Source: Nocardioides campestrisoli
Lineage (GTDB): Bacteria > Actinomycetota > Actinomycetes > Propionibacteriales > Nocardioidaceae
Reading direction: 5' to 3'
NCBI RefSeq assembly: GCF_013624435.2
Contig: NZ_CP061768.1
Coordinates: forward strand, 3,624,001-3,688,000
Length of the DNA stretch: 64,000 nt
Numbering within the stretch: the first letter of the stretch is position 1; the number at the start of each line of letters is the position of its first letter. Made by a program: the position numbers and the translations under genes. Of this stretch, positions 35,672 through 46,227 are shown one piece after another. Below the pieces are notes generated by a model that searched no databases, had not been told where the DNA came from, and was given only the letters and a program-made list of their open reading frames with translations.

Positions 35672-36651
35672 CCGGGTCGGACACGCCGATGCTCTCCCTG
35701 CGCGGCGTCGGGAAGACGTACGACGACGGCACGGTCGCCGTGGTCGAGCTCGACCTCGACGTGGCCCGCGGCGAGCTGGTCTGCCTGGTCGGCCCCTCGG
35801 GCTGCGGCAAGTCGACGACGCTGAAGATGGTCAACCGGCTGATCGAGCCGACCACCGGCCGGATCCTGGTCGACGGCCAGGACGTGACCGACGTCGACCC
35901 GCACGCCCTGCGCCGCAACATCGGCTACGTCATCCAGCAGGTGGGGCTCTTCCCGCACCAGCGGGTGGAGGCCAACGTGATGACCGTGCCGCTGCTGCAC
36001 GGGGAGTCCAAGGCGACGGCCCGGGAGCGGGCGCGCGAGTTGCTGGCCACCGTGGGCCTGGACCCCGACCTCTACGGGCAGCGCTACCCGCACCAGCTCT
36101 CCGGCGGTCAGCGGCAGCGGGTGGGGGTGGCCCGGGCGCTGGCCGCCGACCCGCCGGTGCTGCTGATGGACGAGCCGTTCGGCGCGGTCGACCCGGTGGT
36201 GCGGACCCGGCTCCAGGACGAGTTCTCCCGGCTCCAGCGCGACCTGGGCAAGACGGTGCTGCTGGTCACCCACGACATCGACGAGGCGGTGCGGATGGGC
36301 GACCGGGTGGCCGTCTTCGCCGAGGGTGGCCGGCTCGCCCAGTACGGCACCCCGCAGGAGCTGCTGGCCCACCCGGCCGACGACTTCGTCGAGGACTTCG
36401 TCGGGGCCACCCGCGGCCTGCGCCGGCTCTCGGTGACCCCGATCGACGAGGCGCACCTGGAACCGCTGGACGGGGTGACCGGCGGGCAGCTGGGCGCCGC
36501 GATCGGCATCGACTCCACCCTCGAGGAGGCGCTGGCGCTGATGCTGCGCGAGGACCGGTCGATGCTCGGCGTACGCCGCGGCCCGATCTTCCTGGGCGTG
36601 CTCACCCCGGCCGGGGTGCACGCCCAGCTGCGCGCCTCGCTCAGGCGGTGA
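35662..36651 (+). CDS. Osmoprotectant ABC transporter ATP-binding protein
   Basis: A 329-residue ATPase of the OpuCA/ProV class. Walker A GPSGCGKST (about 45-53), Q-loop YVIQQVGLFPHQRV, signature LSGGQ, Walker B VLLMDEPFGAVDP, switch LLVTHDIDEAVRMGD. The C-terminal ~90 residues (STLEEALALMLREDRSMLGV) look like a single CBS-like regulatory segment. It powers the two permeases encoded on the other strand. The end overlaps the GNAT gene by 11 bases. Confidence 0.92.
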   Translation: MDATGSDTPMLSLRGVGKTYDDGTVAVVELDLDVARGELVCLVGPSGCGKSTTLKMVNRLIEPTTGRILVDGQDVTDVDPHALRRNIGYVIQQVGLFPHQRVEANVMTVPLLHGESKATARERARELLATVGLDPDLYGQRYPHQLSGGQRQRVGVARALAADPPVLLMDEPFGAVDPVVRTRLQDEFSRLQRDLGKTVLLVTHDIDEAVRMGDRVAVFAEGGRLAQYGTPQELLAHPADDFVEDFVGATRGLRRLSVTPIDEAHLEPLDGVTGGQLGAAIGIDSTLEEALALMLREDRSMLGVRRGPIFLGVLTPAGVHAQLRASLRR

Positions 36652-37759
36652 CCGGCACGTCCTTGTGCCAGGACTCGGTGACGTACCGGGTCTCCCAGCC
36701 CATGGAGACGTAGAGCCCCTCCGCCCCCGTGGGCGAGTCGGCGTCCACCTCGAGCCCCACCCGGTCCCGGCCCCGGGCCGCGGCGTCGGCGATCACCGTG
36801 CGCAGCAGCCCCTTGGCCACGCCCCGTCCCCGGGCCGACTCGAGCACGCCGAGGTAGGAGACGTAGGACCCGTTGGGGCCGCGCGGCGACTCCGAGACGG
36901 TGCCCACCAGGGCGCCGCACGGCTCGGGAGTCTCCCCGTCGAGCAGCTCGGCCAGCCACCAGTGGTCCCAGCGGTGCCCGGGATCCTCCCGGAGCCGGTG
37001 CACGAACTCCTCGAAGGTCTCCTCCGAGGAGTTGAAGTGGTCGGTGAAGGCGCCCTCGAGGACGTCGTGCACCGCGCGCAGGTCGGCCTCGTCGGGCATA
37101 CCGTCGCCCTGGCGGGCGACGGCCCGGAACCGCACACCGCGGTCCTCCCAGTGCTCGGGGTCGGAGACCAGCTCCTCCTCCTCCGCGGTCACCGGGCGGC
37201 TCATCTGCCACCAGGTGCGGACCTTCTCGAACCCCCGCTCGACGAGGAAGGCGTGCTGACGCTCGTCACCCTCGAAGGTCCCGGTGTCGATCTGCTGGGT
37301 CTTCACGCCGCGGGCCGCGCCCACGGTGCGCGCCTGCAGCTCGGCCCAGTCGAACATCACCCGCGAGCAGCGCCGGGCCTCGGAGTCGGTCATCGTGCGG
37401 TCGACGACGTGCACGTAGAGCATCCGCCCCAGGGAGCGGTCGTGCACGCTCGCCCAGGCGCGGATCTGGCCCTCGGCGTCGCGGATGACCAGGTTCTCCC
37501 GCATCGCCAGCCCGTGGCTGGAGACCTCGACCAGCACGTCCTGCTCGCTCGCCCCGGCCCAGCCGCGGGCGGTCCGCTCGTGCTCGCGCAGCAGCCAGGT
37601 GAGCCGGGCGACGTCGGCGGCGGAGTCCCCGTCCGGCGGCTCGGCGACCCATCCCTCCGGCAGTCCGGGGTCGTCCGGCAGCGCGGCGTCGGGGTCACTC
37701 TCGAACCTGTTGTCGTCGGGGATCACAGGGCGATTGTTCCGTACGACACTCCAGGACAT
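36641..37759 (-). CDS. GNAT acetyltransferase with two tandem domains (MshD-like design)
   Basis: A 372-residue protein with a degenerate N-terminal GNAT half and a canonical C-terminal half: GSYVSYLGVLESARGRGVAK is the acetyl-CoA loop, followed by GLEVDADSPTGAEGLYVSMG. The two-domain length and the N-terminal RAWASVHDRSLGRMLYVHVVDR recall mycothiol synthase, but MshD-specific residues cannot be confirmed, so substrate is open. ATG at 37,759 is used; GTG at 37,726 is an alternative. Confidence 0.8.
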   Translation of the reverse strand: MSWSVVRNNRPVIPDDNRFESDPDAALPDDPGLPEGWVAEPPDGDSAADVARLTWLLREHERTARGWAGASEQDVLVEVSSHGLAMRENLVIRDAEGQIRAWASVHDRSLGRMLYVHVVDRTMTDSEARRCSRVMFDWAELQARTVGAARGVKTQQIDTGTFEGDERQHAFLVERGFEKVRTWWQMSRPVTAEEEELVSDPEHWEDRGVRFRAVARQGDGMPDEADLRAVHDVLEGAFTDHFNSSEETFEEFVHRLREDPGHRWDHWWLAELLDGETPEPCGALVGTVSESPRGPNGSYVSYLGVLESARGRGVAKGLLRTVIADAAARGRDRVGLEVDADSPTGAEGLYVSMGWETRYVTESWHKDVPVTA

Positions 37760-37764
37760 GGCAA

Positions 37765-37819
37765 GTCCCCCGCGGTCCGGCGCTCCGACCGGGGTGGTCG
37801 GGGCCGAGCCACGGGGGAC
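37765..37819 (-). terminator. Inverted repeat between coiled-coil gene and GNAT gene
   Basis: GTCCCCCG (37,765-37,772) and CGGGGGAC (37,812-37,819) can close a 55-base structure with inner GC-rich pairing. No T-run; possible Rho-type or attenuating structure. Confidence 0.35.
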
Positions 37820-37840
37820 GTCCCGCTCTCGTTCGTCAGG

Positions 37841-38440
37841 TCAGGCGCGCTTGTACGCCGCCCGGCTCGCCGCGGCCTGCCAGGCCTCCAGCTCGGCCCG
37901 CAGGGCGTCGATCTCCGCCTCCAGCTCGGCGACCCGGACGACCGCCTCGGCGGCGCGCTGCTCGGAGCTCTCCAGCACCTCGCTGAGCTTGAGGCCCTCC
38001 AGCTCGGCCACGTCGGCGCGGCGGGCCTCGGCGTTCATCTTCAGCGTCGCGGTGGCGGCGCGCTCCAGCGCCTTGCCCAGCTCGCTCTCGAGGTGACCGA
38101 TGGTCTCCTCGCGCTCCTCGATCCGGGTCTGCATGTCCGCGGCGAACGCCGCGCTCTCCGCCGTCCGCCGGGCGGTGATGTCGCGGTAGGCCTGCGCCTG
38201 CTGCGCGCGGTCCATCGCGGCGTCACGGCGGGTCTGCACCAGCTCGGAGTAGGTGATCCGGGTCGCGGCGGCGCCCAGCACGAGCGCGGCAAGCGCGGCG
38301 AGGAGGACCAGGAGGTACTGGCCAGTGGCGATCGCCCCGAAGACGAGGACGGCCGCGAGCAGCAGCAAACCGCTGGCGACGGTGAGGCGCGTGCTGCGCT
38401 GACGTCGGCGGGCGCTGGAACGAGCAGACGGGGAAGTCAT
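37841..38440 (-). CDS. Membrane-anchored coiled-coil protein of unknown function
   Basis: A 199-residue protein: basic N-terminus, two transmembrane helices (about 18-38 and 41-60), then a long heptad-rich coiled coil (about 65-190, e.g. ETIGHLESELGKALERA, AVVRVAELEAEIDALRAELE). The coiled coil is probably cytoplasmic. It follows DUF3180; mycobacterial Rv3604c has this position but I cannot claim homology. The ATG is 7 bases after TAGCCT, which begins at the DUF3180 stop codon. Confidence 0.75.
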   Translation of the reverse strand: MTSPSARSSARRRQRSTRLTVASGLLLLAAVLVFGAIATGQYLLVLLAALAALVLGAAATRITYSELVQTRRDAAMDRAQQAQAYRDITARRTAESAAFAADMQTRIEEREETIGHLESELGKALERAATATLKMNAEARRADVAELEGLKLSEVLESSEQRAAEAVVRVAELEAEIDALRAELEAWQAAASRAAYKRA

Positions 38441-38447
38441 GACCCTC

Positions 38448-38453
38448 AGGCTA
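38448..38453 (-). promoter_or_regulatory. -10 built on the DUF3180 stop codon
   Basis: TAG stop of DUF3180 (38,453-38,451) plus CCT makes TAGCCT, followed by 7 bases and the ATG of the coiled-coil gene. Confidence 0.5.
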
Positions 38454-38984
38454 GAGGTGAGGGTTGCCTTTCGGGACGCGACACGCGCGTTCGAGCAGCT
38501 TCGCCGTGACGACGATCGTCACACCACCCAGCGCAGCGGCTCCCGCGTGCCGGATCCGGTCGTCGGCCAGCTCGGCCGGGGAGCCCAGCCAGGAGACCAG
38601 GTAGCCGGTGTAGATGCCGGCCAGCAGGGCGCCCACGAGCAGGCAGGCCCGGGCCAGCACCAGCCGGTTGACCATCCGCCGGGCCTCCATCCGCTCCCGG
38701 CGCACGTGCACCGCCCGCCAGGTCACCAGGGCGACCGCACCGAGGATGAGCGCGACGAAGAAGAGCGCCAGTGCCTGGCCCCAGGCGAGCACCGGGGCGG
38801 TGCCGGTCAGCCGCTCGGCGACCGGGTGCCACAGCCAGCCCAGCACCAGGCCGAGGATCACCGCCGCGGTGAGCGGGCCCGGGCCCAGGGGGCGCAGGCT
38901 GCTCGGCCCGCCCGGCTCGTCCGGCGGCTCCTCGCCCGGCCGGGGTGACCCCGGGTCGGGCGGCTCCGGCGGCAGGGCGGTCAT
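38451..38984 (-). CDS. DUF3180 membrane protein
   Basis: A 177-residue protein with a Pro/Glu-rich N-terminus and four transmembrane helices (about 37-55, 65-90, 107-130, 143-162), matching the actinobacterial DUF3180 family (Rv3605c-like). Function unknown. The conserved place next to folK suggests co-expression with folate genes; the folK stop is 25 bases upstream. Confidence 0.85.
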   Translation of the reverse strand: MTALPPEPPDPGSPRPGEEPPDEPGGPSSLRPLGPGPLTAAVILGLVLGWLWHPVAERLTGTAPVLAWGQALALFFVALILGAVALVTWRAVHVRRERMEARRMVNRLVLARACLLVGALLAGIYTGYLVSWLGSPAELADDRIRHAGAAALGGVTIVVTAKLLERACRVPKGNPHL

Positions 38985-39009
38985 CTGCGGGACCGGTGCG
39001 TCTCGTCGC

Positions 39010-39579
39010 TCAGTGGAGCTCGAGCGAGAGGTCCTCGCGCTTGCGGACCCCGGAGAGGTCCACCTGCTCGAGCAGCTCGGCGATCGGGCCGGAGTCCAGC
39101 AGCACGGCGTCCGGCTCGAGGTCGTGCCACGGCTTGAGCACGAAGCCGCGCTGGCCGGCGCGGGGGTGCGGAAGACGGAGCAGGTCGTCGTCGGCGCGCC
39201 GGTCCCCGACCTGGATCAGGTCCACGTCCAGGGTGCGCGGGGCGTTGCGCACGTCGCTGCGCTCGCGGTCGAAGGCGATCTCCACGGCCAGCGCCCGCTC
39301 CATCAGGCGGTGGGCCGGCAGCGTGGTGTCGAGCAGCACGACCGCGTTGAGGTACGGCTTGGAGCCCTCGGGGGCGTCCACCGGGTCGGTCTCGTAGACG
39401 TCGGAGACGCTGGTGAGCCAGACGTCGGGGGTGTCGGCCAGCGCGTCCACCGCCCCTTGCAGCGCCGCCATCCGCTCGCCGAGGTTCGACCCGAGCGCGA
39501 TGACGACCCGACGGATCGGGTGCATCTCGCCGGTCAGGAAGTCGGCGTCCACGATGTGCGGGTTGGGCGTCTCTGTCAC
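39010..39579 (-). CDS. folK: 2-amino-4-hydroxy-6-hydroxymethyldihydropteridine pyrophosphokinase
   Basis: Transfers pyrophosphate from ATP to hydroxymethyl-dihydropterin in folate synthesis. The 189-residue protein has VVIALGSNLGERMAAL, YLNAVVLLDT, RTLDVDLIQVG and LRLPHPRAGQRGFVL. About 20 extra N-terminal residues precede the domain. GTG at 39,579 overlaps the folB stop as GTGA. Confidence 0.95.
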   Translation of the reverse strand: MTETPNPHIVDADFLTGEMHPIRRVVIALGSNLGERMAALQGAVDALADTPDVWLTSVSDVYETDPVDAPEGSKPYLNAVVLLDTTLPAHRLMERALAVEIAFDRERSDVRNAPRTLDVDLIQVGDRRADDDLLRLPHPRAGQRGFVLKPWHDLEPDAVLLDSGPIAELLEQVDLSGVRKREDLSLELH

Positions 39580-39947
39580 TGGTCGGTCCCCTTGCTCCTG
39601 GTGATGGTCAGCGTCACGTCGCCGAACGTGGCGTCGATGGGCGCGTCGGGCTTGTGCACCCGTACCCGCACCCATTCAACACGGTCCTGCCCCAGCGCCA
39701 CATCAGCGAGTCGCTGCGCGAGGGTCTCGATCAGGTCGACCGGGTCGCTCTCCACCGCGTTCTTGACGCGTCCGGCCAGCGTGCCGTAGTCGACGGTGTC
39801 GCTCAGGTCGTCGCTTGCCGCGGCGACCGAGGTGTCGACGCCGAGGGTGAGGTCGACGACGAACTTCTGCCCCTGGCGGCGCTCGAAGTCGAAGACGCCG
39901 TGGTGGCCCCAGCACTCGAGCCCGGTGATGGTCAGCTCGTCGGTCAT
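39576..39947 (-). CDS. folB: Dihydroneopterin aldolase
   Basis: Cleaves 7,8-dihydroneopterin to 6-hydroxymethyl-dihydropterin. The 123-residue protein has ITGLECWGHHGVFDFERRQG, VDYGTLAGRVKNAVES and VDLIETLAQRLADVAL with the active-site Glu, plus VRVHKPDAPI. ATG at 39,947 overlaps the folP stop and has AGGAGGGG upstream. Confidence 0.95.
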   Translation of the reverse strand: MTDELTITGLECWGHHGVFDFERRQGQKFVVDLTLGVDTSVAAASDDLSDTVDYGTLAGRVKNAVESDPVDLIETLAQRLADVALGQDRVEWVRVRVHKPDAPIDATFGDVTLTITRSKGTDQ

Positions 39948-40783
39948 CGGGCCCCTCCTTCGAGTCGTTGCCACACGGTCAGCGCGTCGAGGGTCGCACG
40001 GACGTCGTGCACGCGCAGACCCCAGACCCCCTGCTGGGCCATCAGGACCGCCAGCGCCGACCCCGCGTGCTCGCGCTGGTCGACCGGGCGGGGGACGCCG
40101 TCGGCGTCCGCCAGCAGCCGGCCCAGGAACCCCTTGCGGGAGGCGCCCACGAGCAGCGGGAGCCCCAGGGAGGCCAGCTCGTCGAGGGCGGCCAGCAGCT
40201 CCCAGTTGTGCTCGGCCGTCTTGGCGAACCCCAGCCCGGGGTCGACCACGATCCGCTCGTCGGGGACACCGGCGGCGCGCAGTGCCGCCAGCCGCTCGGC
40301 GAGCTCCCGGCGCACCCCGGCGACCACGCCGTCGGGGTAGGTGGTGAAGGAGTCCATGTGCTCGGCGTGGGCCCGCCAGTGCATGGCCACGAAGGTCGCG
40401 TCGGAGTCGGCCACCACCGGGATCATCCGGGGGTCGGCGAGGCCGCCGCTGACGTCGTTGACGATCCGGGCGCCGGCCGCGACCGCGGCCCGGGCGACCT
40501 CGGCCCGCATGGTGTCGACCGAGACCAGGGCACCGGACGCGGCCAGCTCGGCGATCACCGGGACCACCCGGTCCAGCTCCTCGGCCACCAGCGGCCGGGT
40601 GGCGCCGGGACGGGTCGACTCGCCGCCGATGTCGAGGATGTCGGCACCCTGCGCGACCAGCTCGAGCCCGTGCGCGACCGCGGAGTCCCGGTCGGCCCAG
40701 CGGCCGCCGTCGGAGAAGGAGTCCGGGGTCACGTTCACGATGCCCATCACGAGCGGGCGACCGGCCGGCTCCGGCCGGCTCAC
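39944..40783 (-). CDS. folP: Dihydropteroate synthase
   Basis: Joins p-aminobenzoate to dihydropterin pyrophosphate; the sulfonamide target. The 279-residue protein has [84 protein letters not shown] and the final [12 protein letters not shown] at 40,783 overlaps the folE stop as GTGA. A GGCCGGAGCCGGCC palindrome lies within its first codons. Confidence 0.96.
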   Translation of the reverse strand: MSRPEPAGRPLVMGIVNVTPDSFSDGGRWADRDSAVAHGLELVAQGADILDIGGESTRPGATRPLVAEELDRVVPVIAELAASGALVSVDTMRAEVARAAVAAGARIVNDVSGGLADPRMIPVVADSDATFVAMHWRAHAEHMDSFTTYPDGVVAGVRRELAERLAALRAAGVPDERIVVDPGLGFAKTAEHNWELLAALDELASLGLPLLVGASRKGFLGRLLADADGVPRPVDQREHAGSALAVLMAQQGVWGLRVHDVRATLDALTVWQRLEGGAR

Positions 40784-41393
40784 CGGGTGCCGGACCGGAT
40801 CAGTGCCATCGCCTCGCTGCGGGTGGCCGCGTTGTGCATGATGCCGCGCACCGCCGAGGTGATGGTGCGGGCGCCGGCCTTGCGCACCCCCCGCATGGTC
40901 ATGCACAGGTGCTCGGCCTCGATCACCACGATCACGCCCCGGGCCTCGAGGATCCCCATCATCGCGTCGGCCACCTGGGTGGTGAGCCGCTCCTGGACCT
41001 GGGGCCGCTTGGCGTAGACGTCGACCAGCCGGGCCAGCTTGGACAGGCCGGTGATCTTGCCGCTCTCGGCCGGGATGTAGCCCACGTGCGCCACGCCGGT
41101 GAACGGCACCAGGTGGTGCTCGCACATCGACCAGAGCTCGATGTCGCGGACCAGCACCATCTCGTCGTGCCCGAGGTCGAAGACCGTGCTCAGCACGTCC
41201 TCCGGCCGCTGCCGCAGGCCCTGGGTGAGCTCGGCGTACGCACGGGCGACCCGGGCCGGCGTCTCCCGCAGCCCCTCGCGCTCGACGTCCTCCCCCATCG
41301 CGGCCAGCAGCTCCCGGACCGCTGCCTCGGCCCGGTCGTGGTCGAAGTCGGGCACCGAGTCGGGGTCGCGCGCCACCAGGCCGATCCGGTCGG

Positions 41394-41397
<4 letters not shown>
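40780..41397 (-). CDS. folE: GTP cyclohydrolase I
   Basis: First committed step of folate synthesis (GTP to dihydroneopterin triphosphate). The 205-residue protein has zinc ligands in [10 protein letters not shown] and HLCMTMRGV, plus [28 protein letters not shown] and [13 protein letters not shown] at 41,397 overlaps the ftsH stop by 4 bases. Confidence 0.96.
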
Positions 41398-43460
<2,063 letters not shown>

Positions 43461-43566
43461 AGGCTTCTTTCGCGATCAGGACGAAGGAGTTTGTTGCAAC
43501 ACGACGGTACCTGCCTCGTCCCAGCGGAGGCGGTAGACGCCCGCAGCGCGCAGGATGAGAAGCGGC

Positions 43567-44118
43567 TCAGGAGTAGACGTGCGGGGCGAGCGTGCCGATG
43601 TCGCGCAGGTTGCGGTACCGCTCCTGGTAGTCCAGGCCGTACCCCACGACGAACTCGTTGGGGATGTCCCAGCCGATGTACTTCGGCTCCACCGGCATGG
43701 AGAGAGCCTCCGGCTTGCGCAGCAGCGTGGCGATCTCGATCGAGGCCGGGTTGCGGGTGCTCAGGCTGTTGACCAGCCAGCTCAGCGTGAGCCCGGTGTC
43801 GATGATCTCGTCGACGATCAGCACGTCCCGGCCGCTGATGTCGGTGTCCAGGTCCTTGAGGATCCGCACCACGCCGCTGGACTTGGTGCCCGCGCCGTAG
43901 GAGCTGATCGCCATCCAGTCCATCTCCACGTGCACCGGCAGCGCCCGGGCCAGGTCGGCCATGACCATCACCGCGCCACGGAGCACGCCGACCATCAGGA
44001 TGTCGCGGCCCTGGTAGTCGTCCGCGATCTGCAGGGCCATCTCCTTGAGGCGGGCCTGGATCGCATCCTCGGTGAAGAGCACGTTGACCAGATCGTTCTC
44101 GACATCGGTGGCTTCCAT
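43567..44118 (-). CDS. hpt: Hypoxanthine phosphoribosyltransferase
   Basis: Purine salvage enzyme converting hypoxanthine or guanine plus PRPP to IMP or GMP; 183 residues. MVGVLRGAVMVMADLARAL, the flexible-loop region SSYGAGTKSSGVV, the PRPP motif DVLIVDEIIDTGLTL and KYIGWDIPNEFVVGYGLDY are all present. The ATG is 7 bases after TAGGGT, whose TAG is the tilS stop codon. Confidence 0.95.
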   Translation of the reverse strand: MEATDVENDLVNVLFTEDAIQARLKEMALQIADDYQGRDILMVGVLRGAVMVMADLARALPVHVEMDWMAISSYGAGTKSSGVVRILKDLDTDISGRDVLIVDEIIDTGLTLSWLVNSLSTRNPASIEIATLLRKPEALSMPVEPKYIGWDIPNEFVVGYGLDYQERYRNLRDIGTLAPHVYS

Positions 44119-44125
44119 GACGCGT

Positions 44126-44131
44126 ACCCTA
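44126..44131 (-). promoter_or_regulatory. -10 for hpt built on the tilS stop codon
   Basis: tilS TAG (44,131-44,129) plus GGT makes TAGGGT, then 7 bases and the hpt ATG. Confidence 0.5.
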
Positions 44132-45148
44132 ACCCCGCGCCGAACCCGGGCCGACGGCGTGCTCGAACTCGATGCGGCCCTCGCGGCGCAGGGCGCGCAG
44201 ATGCCCGGGCAGGTCCACCCAGCGCTGTCCGCGCCAGCGGGTGACCAGCTCGTCGAGGGCGAGCACGTGGGCGGCGAAGAGCTCGCCGTCCAGCGCGCCG
44301 GCCCGGACCGCGGCCGCCCGCAGCACCCGCCGGCGCAGCGCCACCGGCAGCGCGGCCAGCGACGCCACCTCCAGCGCCCCCGGAGCGGCCAGCGCGGCGT
44401 CGGTGAGCTCGTCGAGCGCCTCCATGTCGGCGCGCAGCGAGTCGGCGGTCCGGGCCAGGGTCTCGGTGACCCCCGGCCCGAGCTCGCGCTCGAGCACCGG
44501 CAGCACGTCGTGGCGCACCCGCGCCCGCAGGAACCGGGGGTCGCTGTTGTGCGGGTCGACCCAGAAGTCCAGGCCCTGGGCCCGGCAGGCGGCCTCGGTC
44601 GCACCGCGCCGTACGTCGAGCAGCGGGCGCAGGTAGCGGGTCCCGTCCCGGACCAGCTCGCGGCGCATCCCGGCGATCGACCGGCCGCCGCTGCCCCGGC
44701 CCAGCCCGAGCAGCACGGTCTCGGCCTGGTCGTCGAGGGTGTGGCCCAGCAGCACCGCGGCGGCCTGGGTGCGGGCGGCGATCTCGCCCAGCACGGCGTA
44801 CCGGGCCTCGCGGGCCGCAGCCTCCGGCCCCTGGCCCGCGGCGTTGACCCGGACCCGGGCGCTGAACGTCTCGTCCACCCCGAGCGCCTCCATCTGCGCC
44901 AGCACCCGCTGGGCCTGCTCGGCGGAACCCTCCTGCAGGCCGTGGTCGACGGTGGCGCCGACCACCCGCCAGCCGGGGTCGGCGTCGCGGGCGCGGGCCT
45001 CGAAGACGCAGGCCGCCAGCAGCGCCAGGGAGTCCGCTCCCCCGCTGCAGGCCACCACGAGGGTGCCGGGCTGCTGGGCGCGCAGGTCGGCCAGCGCGCG
45101 GCGTACCGCCACGCGGCAGGCGGCGACCGCCGGGTCGGGACCTCCCAC
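44129..45148 (-). CDS. tilS: tRNA(Ile)-lysidine synthase
   Basis: Modifies the wobble C34 of tRNA-Ile(CAU) to lysidine so that AUA is read. N-type ATP pyrophosphatase with PP-loop [55 protein letters not shown], and the C-terminal substrate part with [22 protein letters not shown]. At 339 residues it is the short actinobacterial form. GTG start with only a weak ribosome site, 14 bases after the metalloprotease stop. Confidence 0.94.
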   Translation of the reverse strand: MGGPDPAVAACRVAVRRALADLRAQQPGTLVVACSGGADSLALLAACVFEARARDADPGWRVVGATVDHGLQEGSAEQAQRVLAQMEALGVDETFSARVRVNAAGQGPEAAAREARYAVLGEIAARTQAAAVLLGHTLDDQAETVLLGLGRGSGGRSIAGMRRELVRDGTRYLRPLLDVRRGATEAACRAQGLDFWVDPHNSDPRFLRARVRHDVLPVLERELGPGVTETLARTADSLRADMEALDELTDAALAAPGALEVASLAALPVALRRRVLRAAAVRAGALDGELFAAHVLALDELVTRWRGQRWVDLPGHLRALRREGRIEFEHAVGPGSARG

Positions 45149-45162
45149 GTCCGGGCCCCGGG

Positions 45163-46215
45163 TCAGCCGTGCACCCGGGCGACCCAGGTCGCCGGGGCGT
45201 GGATCTCGTCCTTGGTGGGCAGGTGCGACGGGTCGGCCCACACCGCGTTGAAGCCCTCCATGCCGACCTGGTCGATCACCGTGCGCACGAACGCCGCACC
45301 GTCGCGGTACTGCGCCATCTTGGCGTCCAGGCCCAGGAGCCGGCGCAGCAGCCGGTCCAGGGTGCCGGTCCCGCCGCGCCGGGCGTTGAACTTGCTCCGG
45401 ATCGAGGCGACCGAGCCGATCACCTCCGGCCCCACGCCGTCCATCACCACGTCGGCGTGCCCCTCGAGCAGGGACATCACCCCGGTGACCTGGTCGATCA
45501 GCGCCCGCTGCTCCGGGGAGCCGATCAGCTCCAGCAGGCTCCCGCCGCGCTCGCCGTCGGTGCCCCGGGTCGCGCGGACCAGCTGGGAGGCGCGGCTGAC
45601 CACGTCCGCGACCATGGTGTCGGGCTGGACCGCGCCGACCACCTGGTCCATCAGCGAGAACAGGTGCTGGCGCATCCACGGGACGGCGGTGAACTGGACC
45701 CGGTGGGTCTCCTCGTGCAGGCAGACCCAGAGCCGGAAGTCGTGCGGGTCGGCGCGCAGCTCGCGCTCCACGTGCACCACGTTGGGAGCCACGAGCAGCA
45801 GCCGGCCGGCCGGCTCGTGGAAGGGGTCGAACTGGCCGAGCACCTTGCCGCCGAGGAAGCCGAGCAGCCCGCCCACCTCCGCGGCGGTGACCCGGGAGCC
45901 GACCGCCTTGACGATCCCGCTGGGGGTCGGCTTGCCGTCGGTCAGCCGCGAGGCCAGCGGGTCGATCACCCGGGCGAAGCTGTCGGCGTTGGCCCGGACC
46001 CAGCCGGCCCGGTCGACCACCAGCACCGGGGCCTCGCCCCAGGCGGCCTCGAGGCCGGTGAACTCCGCGACCAGCCCGGTCGACCGGTTCGCCCCGTCCC
46101 GCAGCTCGGCGACCGCCTCGTCCGCCTCCGCCGCGCTCACCACCGGGCCCGGGCCCGCGGCGCGCGCGCCGATCCGTGCGGCCAGCTCCCAGTCGACCAT
46201 TCCCTGCGACTCCAT
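45163..46215 (-). CDS. Zinc-dependent metalloprotease of the coenzyme-F420/DUF2342 type (Rv3626c-like)
   Basis: A 350-residue protein with the zinc site [10 protein letters not shown] (HEETH at 167-171) and a downstream Glu-containing helix ([20 protein letters not shown]) that could give the third ligand. [16 protein letters not shown] is also typical. Such DUF2342 proteins are annotated as putative metalloproteases; substrate unknown. The ATG is 6 bases after TAGGGT, which begins at the dacB stop codon. Confidence 0.85.
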   Translation of the reverse strand: MESQGMVDWELAARIGARAAGPGPVVSAAEADEAVAELRDGANRSTGLVAEFTGLEAAWGEAPVLVVDRAGWVRANADSFARVIDPLASRLTDGKPTPSGIVKAVGSRVTAAEVGGLLGFLGGKVLGQFDPFHEPAGRLLLVAPNVVHVERELRADPHDFRLWVCLHEETHRVQFTAVPWMRQHLFSLMDQVVGAVQPDTMVADVVSRASQLVRATRGTDGERGGSLLELIGSPEQRALIDQVTGVMSLLEGHADVVMDGVGPEVIGSVASIRSKFNARRGGTGTLDRLLRRLLGLDAKMAQYRDGAAFVRTVIDQVGMEGFNAVWADPSHLPTKDEIHAPATWVARVHG

Positions 46216-46221
46216 GCAGCG

Positions 46222-46227
46222 ACCCTA
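46222..46227 (-). promoter_or_regulatory. -10 built on the dacB stop codon
   Basis: dacB TAG (46,227-46,225) plus GGT makes TAGGGT, then 6 bases and the metalloprotease ATG. Confidence 0.5.

Noticed and set aside
34255..36621. Long minus-strand frame suggesting a permease fused to a large N-terminal region
   Set aside because: The N-terminal part is antisense to the ATPase and out of frame with the first permease; the ATG at 34,980 with an ATGA overlap gives a normal-sized permease.
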